Shown: piece by piece, positions 1 through 11,710 of the stretch | Position numbering within the stretch: the stretch's first letter is position 1 | Layout: every line of letters begins with the position of its first letter | Origin: Burkholderia sp. IMCC1007 | GTDB taxonomy: Bacteria; Pseudomonadota; Gammaproteobacteria; Burkholderiales; Burkholderiaceae | Length of the DNA: 45,924 nt | Assembly: GCF_027257875.1 (NCBI RefSeq) | Contig: NZ_JAPVQY010000063.1 | Coordinates: forward strand, 1-45,924 | Reading direction: 5' to 3' | Translations under genes and position numbers: made by a program | Notes under the pieces: generated by a model | Database searches by the model: none | Told to the model about the DNA's origin: nothing | Seen by the model: only the letters and a program-made list of their open reading frames with translations

Positions 1-2079
1 GCTCGCGCGTTCCGCGTGCGCGGCGGCGAGGTCGCGGGCGGCCGGCGGCATGTCGTGCGACGACGGCGCGCCGTGATCGACGTCCGGGCTGCGGCGGGCG
101 GCGTCGCGCTGGTTGGCGGCATCGTTCGGTTGATCGCCGGCGGGCGCGCCGGCGGCCGCGGCCAAACCGATGTCGTCGCCGGTATTGCCCGCATCCGCCG
201 CGCGCGGTGCGTCGCCGTGGCCGCTGCCTTCATCATCCCGCCGCGCCGCGGCGGCCTGAACCGCGATCCGCTGCCACTCCAGATCGACGCCGCGCCACCA
301 GCCTGCGACCGTCGGCAGGTCATGCGTGGACGTCAGCGCGATCGCGTCGCGATCCCATGCGGACGGCGGCCGGAATGCGCGATCGGCTTCGCGCTCGAAC
401 CACAGCACACGCATCCCCGCGATGCCTTGCGCCGCGAGCCGTTCGCGAAATCCAGCCGGCACCGTGCCGAGATCCTCGCCGATCGCGACCGCGCGATGCC
501 GCGCGGCCTCGAGCGACGCGAGCCGCACGAGATCGTCGAGCGGATAGCGCAAATATGCGCCGTCGCGCGCCGACGCGCCGTCCGGCACGATCCACAGCCG
601 CGCGAACCCGAGCACGTGATCGATGCGAATCCCGCCCGCATGCGCGAAGGACGCGCGCAACAACTCGACGAACGGCGCGAAGCCGGTCGCGCTCAGCGCG
701 GCGGGCGTCCACGTGGTCACGCCCCATGCTTGCCCGTTCACGTTGAACAGGTCGGGCGGCGCGCCGACCGATACGCCGCGCAGCAGCGTCGTGCCGTGCG
801 CCCACGCGTCGCTGCCCGCGCGGTCGGAGCCGATCGCAAGGTCGGCGATCAGCCCGATCGCCATCCCCGCGTCGCGCGCCGCATGGTGTGCGCGGCCGAG
901 CGCATCCGCCGCGCACCATTGCAGAAACGTGTGGAACGCGATCGTGTCGGCATGTGCGTGCGCGAACGCGTCGACTTCGGGCGATGCGGGCATGCGCCAT
1001 TGCGCGGGCCATTGCCGCCAGTCCGCGCCGATTCCGTGTTCGATGCAGAACGCCTGCAGCGCGTCGAAGCGCGCATGCGCGTCGAGCGCCGCACCGCCTG
1101 CCGCCCGGAATTGCTCGAACGCGTCGCGTGACGGCTCGCCGTTCGCGCGCCATGCATCGAAGCACGCACGCAGGCGGCGCAGCTTCAGCGGCAACACGTG
1201 CGGCCAGTCGATCAACGGCGTCTCCGGTACCGGTTCGATGCCTGCCGCCGCACCGCTCGTCTGCCGCACGATCTCGGCACCGGGCACCGCGTCGCAGTCG
1301 AGATACGCGACGTTGTGCCAGCGCCGCGACGACGGCGAATACGGGCTGTCGTGCTCGGGCAGCGCCGGATAGCCGGCATGCGTCGGGCTGATCGCGACCG
1401 CGTGCGCGCCATGCCGGGCCGCGTGCGTGGCGAGGCCGGCGAGCGCCGTGTAGTCGCCCGCGCCGTCGTCGCCCGCGCGGCGCAGGCTGTACAACTGCGC
1501 CGCGATGCCCCAGCGGCGCTGCGCATCCTTCGCGCCGCCACCCGCATCGAACGCATCGGACGCATCGGACGTATCGGACGTATCGAACGCATCGGACGTA
1601 TCGAACGCATCGGACGTATCGAGCGTATCGAGCGTATCGAACACATCGAACGGCCGCGCGCGAGGCGGCGCGATCGCGAGCCCGATGCGCTGCTCGCCGA
1701 TGTCGAGCGTGTGATAGCCGGGCTGCGCGAGCGGCGGCAGCGCGCCGTGCTCGCCGGCACCGTTCACCCGTCCGTCGACGTGCTCGCCCGATTCGAGCGC
1801 GATCCGAAAGCGTGCGCCGGGCGGCGCGATGCTGCGCGGCAGTGTCAGCGGCACGCCGGCGTCGACGGTGACGAGGTGCGGTGTCGCGGCCTGCGCGTCG
1901 GCGAGCGCGGCCGCGCTGTCGACGCGTTCGATCGGCGTGCCGCACGGCCAGCCGAGCGCATCGACGAGCGCGACGAGCGCGTCGTCGTCCACGCGCCGCG
2001 CGACGCCGCGCGCGTCGATCCAGTCGGTCTCCAGCCCGGCCGCGCGGGCGAGTTCGGCGATCGGTACGTCGGTCGTCAT
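1..2079 (-). CDS. malQ: 4-alpha-glucanotransferase (amylomaltase), C-terminus cut by window edge
   Basis: Transfers 4-alpha-glucan segments between maltooligosaccharides (GH77), presumably in the cytoplasm. 693 codons are visible from the ATG at 2077-2079 and no stop is reached. GH77 signatures are clear: RIDHVLG with the nucleophile Asp, GEDLGTVP with the acid/base Glu, and THDLPTVAGWW near the visible end. The ATG overlaps the treZ stop by four bases (ATGA), so translation is probably coupled and malQ is the last gene of the glgE operon seen here. Two features are odd. Residues about 143-178 are a 12-unit tripeptide repeat encoded by a 9-bp DNA repeat. After the GWW motif the chain runs into an Ala/Asp-rich low-complexity stretch rather than ordinary fold. 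The family assignment is firm; the true C-terminus is unseen. treY would be the expected neighbour beyond the edge, but that is inference. Confidence 0.95.
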   Translation of the reverse strand, partial: MTTDVPIAELARAAGLETDWIDARGVARRVDDDALVALVDALGWPCGTPIERVDSAAALADAQAATPHLVTVDAGVPLTLPRSIAPPGARFRIALESGEHVDGRVNGAGEHGALPPLAQPGYHTLDIGEQRIGLAIAPPRARPFDVFDTLDTLDTSDAFDTSDAFDTSDTSDASDAFDAGGGAKDAQRRWGIAAQLYSLRRAGDDGAGDYTALAGLATHAARHGAHAVAISPTHAGYPALPEHDSPYSPSSRRWHNVAYLDCDAVPGAEIVRQTSGAAAGIEPVPETPLIDWPHVLPLKLRRLRACFDAWRANGEPSRDAFEQFRAAGGAALDAHARFDALQAFCIEHGIGADWRQWPAQWRMPASPEVDAFAHAHADTIAFHTFLQWCAADALGRAHHAARDAGMAIGLIADLAIGSDRAGSDAWAHGTTLLRGVSVGAPPDLFNVNGQAWGVTTWTPAALSATGFAPFVELLRASFAHAGGIRIDHVLGFARLWIVPDGASARDGAYLRYPLDDLVRLASLEAARHRAVAIGEDLGTVPAGFRERLAAQGIAGMRVLWFEREADRAFRPPSAWDRDAIALTSTHDLPTVAGWWRGVDLEWQRIAVQAAAARRDDEGSGHGDAPRAADAGNTGDDIGLAAAAGAPAGDQPNDAANQRDAARRSPDVDHGAPSSHDMPPAARDLAAAHAERAS
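1544..1651. repeat. 9-bp in-frame tandem repeat inside malQ (12 units)
   Basis: Twelve consecutive 9-base units of the form g(c/t)atcg(g/a)ac run from 1544 to 1651, differing only at two or three positions. On the malQ strand they encode repeating tripeptides of the type F/S/L-D-T/A, about residues 143-178, between the N-terminal domain and the catalytic barrel. A 9-bp period means unit gain or loss keeps the reading frame. The units are contiguous with no spacers, so this is a minisatellite and not a CRISPR array. Confidence 0.95.
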
Positions 2080-3941
2080 GGTCGGGTGTGCCCGTTCGAG
2101 CGGTGACTGAGCGCATCGTGATTGACCGCGCCGTCGCGCCACGCGATGCAGGTGCGCGCGGGCAGCCGCTGGTCCGCGAGCCGGTCGCGCGCGCGCGGCG
2201 GCGTCTCGAACACGATCTTGCCGACCGGCAGCTCGCGCAGCACCGCGTCGCGCGAGCCGGGATTGAACGCGATCGACAGCGTGCTGCCGTCGCCGAGGCG
2301 CCAGCGCGCGACGAGCGCATCCGGTTCGCCGTTGCCGGACAGCAGCTCGACGCCGAGCGCGCGGGCGCCCTGCAGGTGTGGCGTGACGAGGGCCGCGCGC
2401 ACGGTCAGCGCGCTGCGGTAGAAGCGCCGCCAGGTGTCGGCGTCCGGCCACGAGACGTTGTCCGCGTGGCCCGGCGACGAGCGCACGAACGTGCCGAGGT
2501 CGTTCGGATCGGGAATCGCATCGCGATGGGCGGGATCGGCAAACGCAGGGAATGCCGCGAACTCGCGGCGCCGGCCTTCGCGCACGGCATCGGCGAGCTC
2601 GCCGCGATAGTCGGTGAAGAACTGGAACGGCTGCGTGCTGCCGTCTTCCTCGCCCATGAACAGCAGCGGAATCTGCGGCGACAGCAGCATCACCGCGGTG
2701 GCGGCGCGCACGGCGTCGTCGTTCGCGAGCGCGCGCAGCCGTTCGCCGAACGCGCGGTTGCCGATCTGGTCGTGGTTCTGCAGGAACGTGACGAAGGCCG
2801 TGGGCGGCAGGTGCGCGCTCGATTCGCCGCGCGGTGCGCCGTCGTGCAGCGGCGACGGCTCGCCCTGGTACGCGAACCCCTCGCCGAGCGTGCGCGCGAA
2901 ATGGCGCAGCGGCGCATCGGCGTACGCGCGGTAATAGCCTTCGCGCTCGCCGGTCAGCAGCACGTGCGCGCTGTTGTGGAAATCGTCGTTCCACTGCGCG
3001 TCGAAGCCGCCGGGCCCGAGCAGGCTCGCCGCGTTGCGTTCGTTCTCGAGCACCAGGTGCACGTGGCGCGTGTCGCCCGCATACGCGCGCACGCGGCGCG
3101 CGAGCTCGCGCAGCCAGGCATCGTCGTCGATCGCGTGCGCGGCGTCGATGCGCAGGCCGTCGAAGCGGAATTCGTCGAGCCAGTACAGCGCGTTGTCGAT
3201 GAAGAAGGCGCTCGTCTGCGCACACGAGAAGTCGATCGCGGGCCCCCACGCGGTTTGCCGGTCCGTGCGGAAGAACGTGGGCGCATAGCGCGGCAGCAGG
3301 TTGCCTTCGGGGCCGAAGTGGTTGTACACGACGTCGAGAAACACCTGCAGCCCGAGCCCGTGCGCGGTGTCGACGAGCGACTTCAGTTCCTCGGGCCGCC
3401 CGTACGATGCATCGGGCGCGAACGGCAGCACGCCGTCGTAGCCCCAGTTGCGCGCGCCGGGGAACGCGTTGACCGGCATCAGCTCGACCGCGGTCACGCC
3501 GAGCGCGGCGATCGCCGCAAGACGTCGCTCGACGCTCGCATAGCCGCCGCACGCGCCCACGTGCAACTCGTACAGCACCGTCTCGTGCCAGGGCCGGCCG
3601 CGCCACGCATCGTTGCGCCAGCGATACGCGGCCGGATCGACGACCTGGCTCGGGCCGTGCACGTCATACGGCTGGAAGCGCGACGCCGGGTCCGGCACGC
3701 CGAGGCCGTCGTCGAGCAGGTAGCGGTACAGCGTGCCGGGGCCGCAGGGCGCGACGATCTCGAACCAGCCGTCGCCGGCAGGCTGCATCGCGATGCTCTG
3801 TTTGCCATGCAACTCGACGGCGGCCGTGCGGCTCGCCGGCGCCCACAGCCTGAAGCGGGTGTGCTCGGCATCGATGCACATGGCGCCGAACGACGCCGCG
3901 TATGCGTGCGTGTCGGGTGGAGAGGCGGAACGTGACGTCAT
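2076..3941 (-). CDS. treZ: Malto-oligosyltrehalose trehalohydrolase
   Basis: Hydrolyses the alpha-1,4 bond next to the terminal trehalose of maltooligosyltrehalose, releasing trehalose; the substrate would come from TreY. The product is 621 residues, normal for the family, with an N-terminal E-set/CBM48-like domain (WAPASRTAAVELHG region), a GH13 barrel, and a C-terminal beta domain. Catalytic positions are visible: nucleophile Asp266 in GLRIDAAHAI, acid Glu299 in VLENERN, and the transition-state pair in QNHDQIGNRA. The ATG at 3939-3941 follows a GAGGAG ribosome-binding site five bases upstream. It starts 9 bp after glgX ends, and its stop overlaps the malQ start by four bases, so all three are surely co-transcribed. 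GlgB is the nearest confusable family, but the lack of GlgB motifs and the N-terminus argue against it. Confidence 0.95.
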   Translation of the reverse strand: MTSRSASPPDTHAYAASFGAMCIDAEHTRFRLWAPASRTAAVELHGKQSIAMQPAGDGWFEIVAPCGPGTLYRYLLDDGLGVPDPASRFQPYDVHGPSQVVDPAAYRWRNDAWRGRPWHETVLYELHVGACGGYASVERRLAAIAALGVTAVELMPVNAFPGARNWGYDGVLPFAPDASYGRPEELKSLVDTAHGLGLQVFLDVVYNHFGPEGNLLPRYAPTFFRTDRQTAWGPAIDFSCAQTSAFFIDNALYWLDEFRFDGLRIDAAHAIDDDAWLRELARRVRAYAGDTRHVHLVLENERNAASLLGPGGFDAQWNDDFHNSAHVLLTGEREGYYRAYADAPLRHFARTLGEGFAYQGEPSPLHDGAPRGESSAHLPPTAFVTFLQNHDQIGNRAFGERLRALANDDAVRAATAVMLLSPQIPLLFMGEEDGSTQPFQFFTDYRGELADAVREGRRREFAAFPAFADPAHRDAIPDPNDLGTFVRSSPGHADNVSWPDADTWRRFYRSALTVRAALVTPHLQGARALGVELLSGNGEPDALVARWRLGDGSTLSIAFNPGSRDAVLRELPVGKIVFETPPRARDRLADQRLPARTCIAWRDGAVNHDALSHRSNGHTRP

Positions 3942-3950
3942 GGCGGCTCC

Positions 3951-6065
3951 TCACGAATGGAGGTCGGGTGGCACGGCCGCGACCGCGATCACGGCCGCAT
4001 GCGCGGCGACGTCGACGCCGGCCTGCGGCCACGAACGCGGGCCGGTGTCGGGTGTCGCGGTGTCGAGCAATACGCGGTAGTCGAGCGCGGGTGCCGGTCG
4101 CATGAACGTGATCGTTTCGGCCGATGCGTTCAGCATCACGAGCAGCGCCTCGGTGCGACCGGTGCGGCCGGTGCCGACACGCCGCATCGTCAGCGCGCGG
4201 CGTTCGCCGTCTTCCCACGCGGGCACGGTGAGCGCGTCGCCGCGTTCGTCGAACCAGTCGATCTCGCGCATGCCCGGCGCGCCGTCGCGGTCGCCCGACG
4301 GGTAGCGCGGCACCGACATCACCGGATACATGCGCCGCAGCGCGGCGAGCCGCGACACGAAGCGCATCATCAGCGCGCCATCGTCGCTGCGCGCGAGATT
4401 CCAGTCGAGCCACGACAGTTCGTTATCCTGGCAATACGCGTTGTTGTTGCCCTGCTGCGTGCGGCCGAACTCGTCGCCGGCGACGATCATCGGCGTGCCG
4501 AGCGCGGTAAACAGCGTCGCGAGCATCGAGCGCGCGACGCGCGCGCGCATGTCGCGGATCGCCGGATCGTCGGTCGGCCCTTCGTGGCCCCAGTTCGCGC
4601 TGCAGTTGTCGTCGCGGCCGTCGCGGTTGCCCTCGCCGTTCGCGTCGTTGTGCTTGCCGGCATACGACACGAGATCGGCGAGCGTGAAGCCGTCGTGCGC
4701 GGTGACGAAGTTGACCGACGCCCACGTGCGGCGCCGCTGATGGTTGAACAGGTCGGCGGAGCCGGCGAGGCGCGCGGCGAGTTCGGGGCGCTGGCCTGCG
4801 TCGCCGCGCCAGAAGCGCCGCACGGTGTCGCGAAAGCGGTCGTTCCACTCGGCGAAGCCGGGCGGATGCTTGCCGAGCTGATAGCCGCCCGGGCCGAGAT
4901 CCCACGGCTCGGTGATCAGCTTGCGCTGCGTGAGCACCGGGTCTTGCCGCAATGCATCGAAGAATCCCGCGCCCGGTTCGAAGCCGTGATCCTCGCGGCC
5001 GAGCGTCACGCCGAGATCGAAGCGGAAGCCGTCGATGTTGAACGCGGTGGCCCAGTAGCGCAGCGAATCCATCACCATCTGCACGACGCGCGGATGCGAC
5101 ATGTTCAACGTGTTGCCGCAACCCGTTTCGTCGACGTGGTAACGCCGGTCGTCGGGCCGCAGCCGGTAATAGCTCGCGTTGTCGAGGCCGCGCCACGACA
5201 GCGTCGGCCCGAGCTCGTTGCCTTCGCACGTGTGGTTGTAGACGACGTCGAGCACGACCTCGATCCCGGCCGCATGCAGCTGCCGGATCGCGATGCGCAT
5301 CTCGTCGAGCCGGCGCGTGGTGAGATACGACGGCTCCGGCGCGAAGAACGCGGCGGTGTCGTAGCCCCAGTAGTTGCGCAGCCCGCGGTTCACGAGCGCG
5401 CGCTGCTGCAGGAACGCATGCACGGGCAGCAGCTCGACGGTCGTCACGCCGATCGACAGCAGGTGATCGATGAACGCCGGATGCGCGAGCGACGCGAAGG
5501 TGCCGCGCTCCGGCGCGCGCAGCCCCGCGCGGCGCATCGACGCGCCGCGCACGTGGGTCTCGTAGATCACGGTGCTGCGCCACGGCACGTTCGGGCGGCG
5601 GTCCATGCTCCAGTCGAACGCCTCGTCGACGACCACGGCCTTCGGCATGGCGGGCGCGGAATCGCGGCGGTCCATCGACAGGTCGGCGCGGTTGGAATGC
5701 ACGCGATAGCCGAACAGCGCGTCGGACCAGCGGAAGTGGCCGACCAGCTTGCGCGCGTACGGATCGAGCAGCAGCTTGGTCGGGTTGAAGCGGTGGCCGT
5801 GCTGCGGCTGGTACGGGCCGTCCGCGCGAAAGCCGTACACGGTGCCCGGATGCGCGTTCGGCAGGTAGCCGTGCCATACCTCATCGGTGCATTCGGGCAG
5901 GTCGAGCCGTGCGAGCTCCTTGCGGCCGGTCGGGTCGAATACGCACAGCTGGATGCGCTGCGCGTGTGCGGAAAATACCGCGAAGTTGGTGCCGAGCCCG
6001 TCCCACGCCGCGCCGAGCGGATAGCAGCGGCCGGGTTCGAGACGGGCAGGCAGGGCGGTCGGCAT
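3951..6065 (-). CDS. glgX: Glycogen debranching enzyme GlgX
   Basis: Isoamylase-type GH13 enzyme that hydrolyses alpha-1,6 branches of phosphorylase-limited glycogen or GlgE-type glucan. 704 residues, typical for GlgX. Residues 1-150 form a CBM48-like domain (WDGLGTNFAVFSAHA, GYLPNAHPGTVYGFR). The barrel contains EVVLDVVYNHTCEGNE, nucleophile Asp350 in GFRFDLGVTLGR, acid Glu386 in LITEPWDLG, and VNFVTAHDGFTLADL. The ending is the short C-terminal beta domain. The ATG at 6063-6065 lies 33 bp below the glgB stop, the widest gap in this operon, and 9 bp above treZ. Within the pathway it would trim branches so that MalQ and the TreY/TreZ pair can act. It could alternatively be named isoamylase TreX, the usual partner of treY/treZ; the two cannot be told apart from sequence alone. 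Confidence 0.93.
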   Translation of the reverse strand: MPTALPARLEPGRCYPLGAAWDGLGTNFAVFSAHAQRIQLCVFDPTGRKELARLDLPECTDEVWHGYLPNAHPGTVYGFRADGPYQPQHGHRFNPTKLLLDPYARKLVGHFRWSDALFGYRVHSNRADLSMDRRDSAPAMPKAVVVDEAFDWSMDRRPNVPWRSTVIYETHVRGASMRRAGLRAPERGTFASLAHPAFIDHLLSIGVTTVELLPVHAFLQQRALVNRGLRNYWGYDTAAFFAPEPSYLTTRRLDEMRIAIRQLHAAGIEVVLDVVYNHTCEGNELGPTLSWRGLDNASYYRLRPDDRRYHVDETGCGNTLNMSHPRVVQMVMDSLRYWATAFNIDGFRFDLGVTLGREDHGFEPGAGFFDALRQDPVLTQRKLITEPWDLGPGGYQLGKHPPGFAEWNDRFRDTVRRFWRGDAGQRPELAARLAGSADLFNHQRRRTWASVNFVTAHDGFTLADLVSYAGKHNDANGEGNRDGRDDNCSANWGHEGPTDDPAIRDMRARVARSMLATLFTALGTPMIVAGDEFGRTQQGNNNAYCQDNELSWLDWNLARSDDGALMMRFVSRLAALRRMYPVMSVPRYPSGDRDGAPGMREIDWFDERGDALTVPAWEDGERRALTMRRVGTGRTGRTEALLVMLNASAETITFMRPAPALDYRVLLDTATPDTGPRSWPQAGVDVAAHAAVIAVAAVPPDLHS

Positions 6066-6098
6066 GGGGAGTCTTCTCCGTGTCGAGGGTGCCGGGGG

Positions 6099-8296
<2,198 letters not shown>

Positions 8297-8300
<4 letters not shown>

Positions 8301-11300
8301 CGGGTTCCTCCGTGGTCGGGCGCGTCCCTGGCGGCGAGCAGGCGTTCGACGAGCGCGGCGAGCCCGCCCACCGGCACGCCGAGCCAGTCGGGGCGGTTCG
8401 ACGCTTCGTAGCACAGCTCGTACGACGCCTTGTCGATCAGGAACAGCGCGAGCAGGCGATCGGCATAGTGCGGGTCGACGAAGCGCACGGGCGCGTGTGC
8501 GGCGGCCGCGCGATAGCACTCGACGAAGCGGTCGGCGGCGGCCTGCCCGAAGCGGTCGAACAGCGCGCGCTTGCGGCCGGCCGCCTGCGGCGGCGCCTTC
8601 TCGATCGCGAACTGCGCGGTCGCGCTCACGTACGACACCGAGCGCAGGAAGCCGGCCACGTCGCGCAGCGGATGCGATTTCGCGCGACGCCGGTCGAGTG
8701 CACGCGCGGGTTCGCCTTCGAAGTCGATCAGCAACGCATCGCCCTGCACGTCGAGCACCTGGCCGAGATGGAAATCGCCGTGAATCCGGATGCATTGCGC
8801 GTCGAGCGTGCGCGGCACCAGCTCGCCGAGCGCCTCGACGGCCGCGTCGCGCGACGCGAGCAGCGTCTCGGCGGCGGCGCGCGAGCTCGGGTCGAGCGCA
8901 TCGAGCCGCGTGGACAGCACGTCGAGCGAATGCTTCAACGACGCGATCGCGTCGACGCACCAGCCGTCGACGTGTTGCGGCGTCGCCGCTTCAGGCGCGA
9001 ACGCCGGATCGTCGGACGGCTGCGCGAGCGCGACGTGCAACTGGCCGAGCCGCGTGCCGACGATCCCCGCGAACGCCGCGTAGCCGAGCAGTGCGTCCGG
9101 TTCTTCGTGGGTCTCGGCCGCGTCGGTGTCGTCGGCGGCCGGCAGCGCGAGTTCGTCGACCGCGCGCTTCACGAAGTCGAGCGAACGGGTCCACGCATCG
9201 CCCTGGTTGTCGACGTAGCGCTGCAGGATCGCGACCGTATGCGGCCTGCCGTCCGGGTCGACGTGCACGACTTCGCCGGCGAGCGTCGCGGTGTTCGCGT
9301 AGCCGATGCGCGTCAGATGGCGGCTCATTTCCGCTTCCGGATGAATCCCGTGCGCGACCTTGCGGACCAGCTTCAGCACGATCGACTCGCCGATCACGAG
9401 CGAGCTGTTGCTCTGCTCGGCCGCGAGCCAGCGCACTTCGGCGTCGTCGCCGGGGTCGAGCGCGGCGAGCGCTTGCTCGGGCAGGAAGTCGAGCCGGCCG
9501 CCGTCGGACGTCGGCACCGTTGCGCCGTCGCGCAGCTTGCGCAGCATCCCGCGCGCGAACGACGGCAGTGCGAACGCGTCGGTCAGGTAGCCGACCGTGT
9601 GGCCGCGCCGCACGCGCGCGAGCGCGAGCTGCGTGAAGAGCGGATGCGACGTCTCGCCGCCCCACGCGGTTGCAAGCGGCACGACGTAGCGTTCGACGCC
9701 GCCGTCGCTCGCGGACACCCACGCTTCCGCGTACTGGAACGGCTCGTCGGGCATCGGCGTGACGACGTTCAGCCACGCGTCGCCGATCTTGCGGTCCTTC
9801 GACGCGAACCAGCGCCGCCGCGACAGCCACGACGCGAGCGCGTCGTGCGCGAGCGTGTGCAGTTGCCCGACGTCCGGCCGCGCGTCGCCGCGCCGCATCA
9901 CGATCGTCACGTACTCGGGCAGCGGCTCCGCGTGCGGCTGCCGCCACGTCGGCTCGCGGCCGTGTTCGGACAGCACGAACCACAGGAACCCGTACGGCGG
10001 GAAGGTGAGCAGATAGGTGAGCTGGCCGATCGGCGGAAACGCCGAGTCCGACGTCATCTCGATCGGCACGCGGCCCGCGAATTCGGACAGGTCGAGCTCG
10101 ACCGCCTGCGACGCGCGCGACAGGTTCGCGACGCACAGCACCGTCTCGTGGCCTTCGAGCTCGCGCAGGTACGCGAGCACCTTGCGGTTCTCCGGGCGCA
10201 GGAAGCGGATCGTGCCGCGCCCGAACGACTGCGTCGCGCGCCGCGTCGCGAGGATGCGGCGCGTCCAGTTCAGCAGCGAATGCGGGTCGCGCGTCTGCGC
10301 CTCGACGTTGACCGCGTCATAGCCGTACAGCGACCCCATCACCGGCGGCAGCACCAGCAGTTCGGGGTCGGCGCGCGAGAAGCCGCCGTTGCGGTCGGAC
10401 GACCATTGCATCGGCGTGCGCACGCCGTCGCGATCGCCGAGGTGGATGTTGTCGCCCATCCCGAGCTCGTCGCCGTAGTAGATCACCGGCGTGCCGGGCA
10501 TCGACAGCAGCAGCGAGTTGATCAGTTCGATGCGGCGCCGATCGCGTTCCATCAGCGGCGCGAGCCGGCGGCGGATCCCGAGATTGAGCCGCGCGCGCCG
10601 GTCGGACGCGTAGGTCTGCCACAGCAGGTCGCGTTCGGAGTCGGTCACCATCTCGAGCGTCAGCTCGTCGTGATTGCGCAGGAATACCGCCCACTGGTTG
10701 CTCGGCGCGAGCGCCGGCGTCTGCCGCATGATGTCGACGATCGGGAAGCGGTCCTCGCTTGCGATCGACATGTAGATGCGCGGCATCAGCGGGAAGTGGA
10801 ACGCCATGTGGCATTCGTCCTCGTTGCCGAAGTATTCCTGCACGTCCTCCGGCCACTGGTTCGCTTCGGCGAGCAGCATCCGGTTCGGATACTCGGCGTC
10901 GATCGTCGCGCGGATCTGCTTCAGGATTGCGTGCGTTTCCGGCAGGTTCTCGTTGTTGGTGCCTTCGCGCTCGACGAGATACGGCACCGCGTCGAGCCGC
11001 AGCCCGTCGATGCCGAGATCGAGCCAGAAGCGCATCACCTGCAGCACCTCGCGCACGACGGCCGGGTTGTCGAAGTTCAGGTCCGGCTGGTGCGAGTAGA
11101 AGCGATGCCAGTAGTACTGGCCGGCGACGGGGTCGTGCGTCCAGTTCGACGTTTCGGTATCCAGAAAGATGATCCGCGTGCCCGCGTATTTCGTGTCGGT
11201 GTCGGACCACACGTAGTAGTCGCGATGCGCGGAACCGGGCTTCGCGCGCCGCGCGCGCTGGAACCACGGATGCTGGTCGGACGTGTGGTTGATCACGAGT

Positions 11301-11710
11301 TCGGTGATCACGCGAATGCCGCGCGAGTGCGCTTCGCGGATGAAGCGTCGCACGTCGGCGAGCGTGCCGTAGTCCGGATGCACGTCCCGATAGTCGGCGA
11401 TGTCGTAGCCGTCGTCGCGCCGCGGCGACGGGTAGAACGGCAGCAGCCAGATCGTGTCGACGCCGAGCTCGGCGATGTAGTCGAGCTTCATGATCAGGCC
11501 GGGGAAATCGCCGATCCCGTCGTTGTTCGAGTCGTAGAACGACTTCACGTGCACCTGGTAGATGATCGCGTCCTTGTACCACAGCGGATCGTCCGCGCAG
11601 AGCGCGGGGGCACGGCGGCGCGAGCGGCGCCGGCGCGGCGTGCCGCCCGGTTCGAGCGTCGGGAACTGCGCGCGACGCACATCGTCGAGCGAGTCTTCGC
11701 GTTTCATCAT
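8297..11710 (-). CDS. treS: Trehalose synthase fused to maltokinase (TreS-Mak/Pep2)
   Basis: One 1137-residue protein joins two enzymes of the GlgE pathway. Residues about 45-600 are a GH13 trehalose synthase that isomerises trehalose and maltose: Asp240 in GLRLDAVPYL, Glu282 in LLAEANQW, and FLRNHDELTLEM. Residues about 620-1137 are a maltokinase with an aminoglycoside-phosphotransferase fold. They show EQSNSSLVIGE and IVLKLVRKV for nucleotide binding, and Asp979 in HGDFHLGQ with LLIDFEG for catalysis and Mg binding; the product is maltose-1-phosphate for GlgE. Two adjacent ATGs (11708-11710 and 11705-11707) are possible; the first overlaps the glgE stop by four bases. The first 35 residues are Arg-rich and look unstructured. 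Such fusions are known in proteobacteria. Overlaps on both sides imply coordinated translation of GlgE, TreS-Mak and GlgB. Confidence 0.95.

Noticed and set aside
1544..1651. CRISPR-like array
   Set aside because: The units are contiguous 9-mers with no spacers and lie inside a coding frame.
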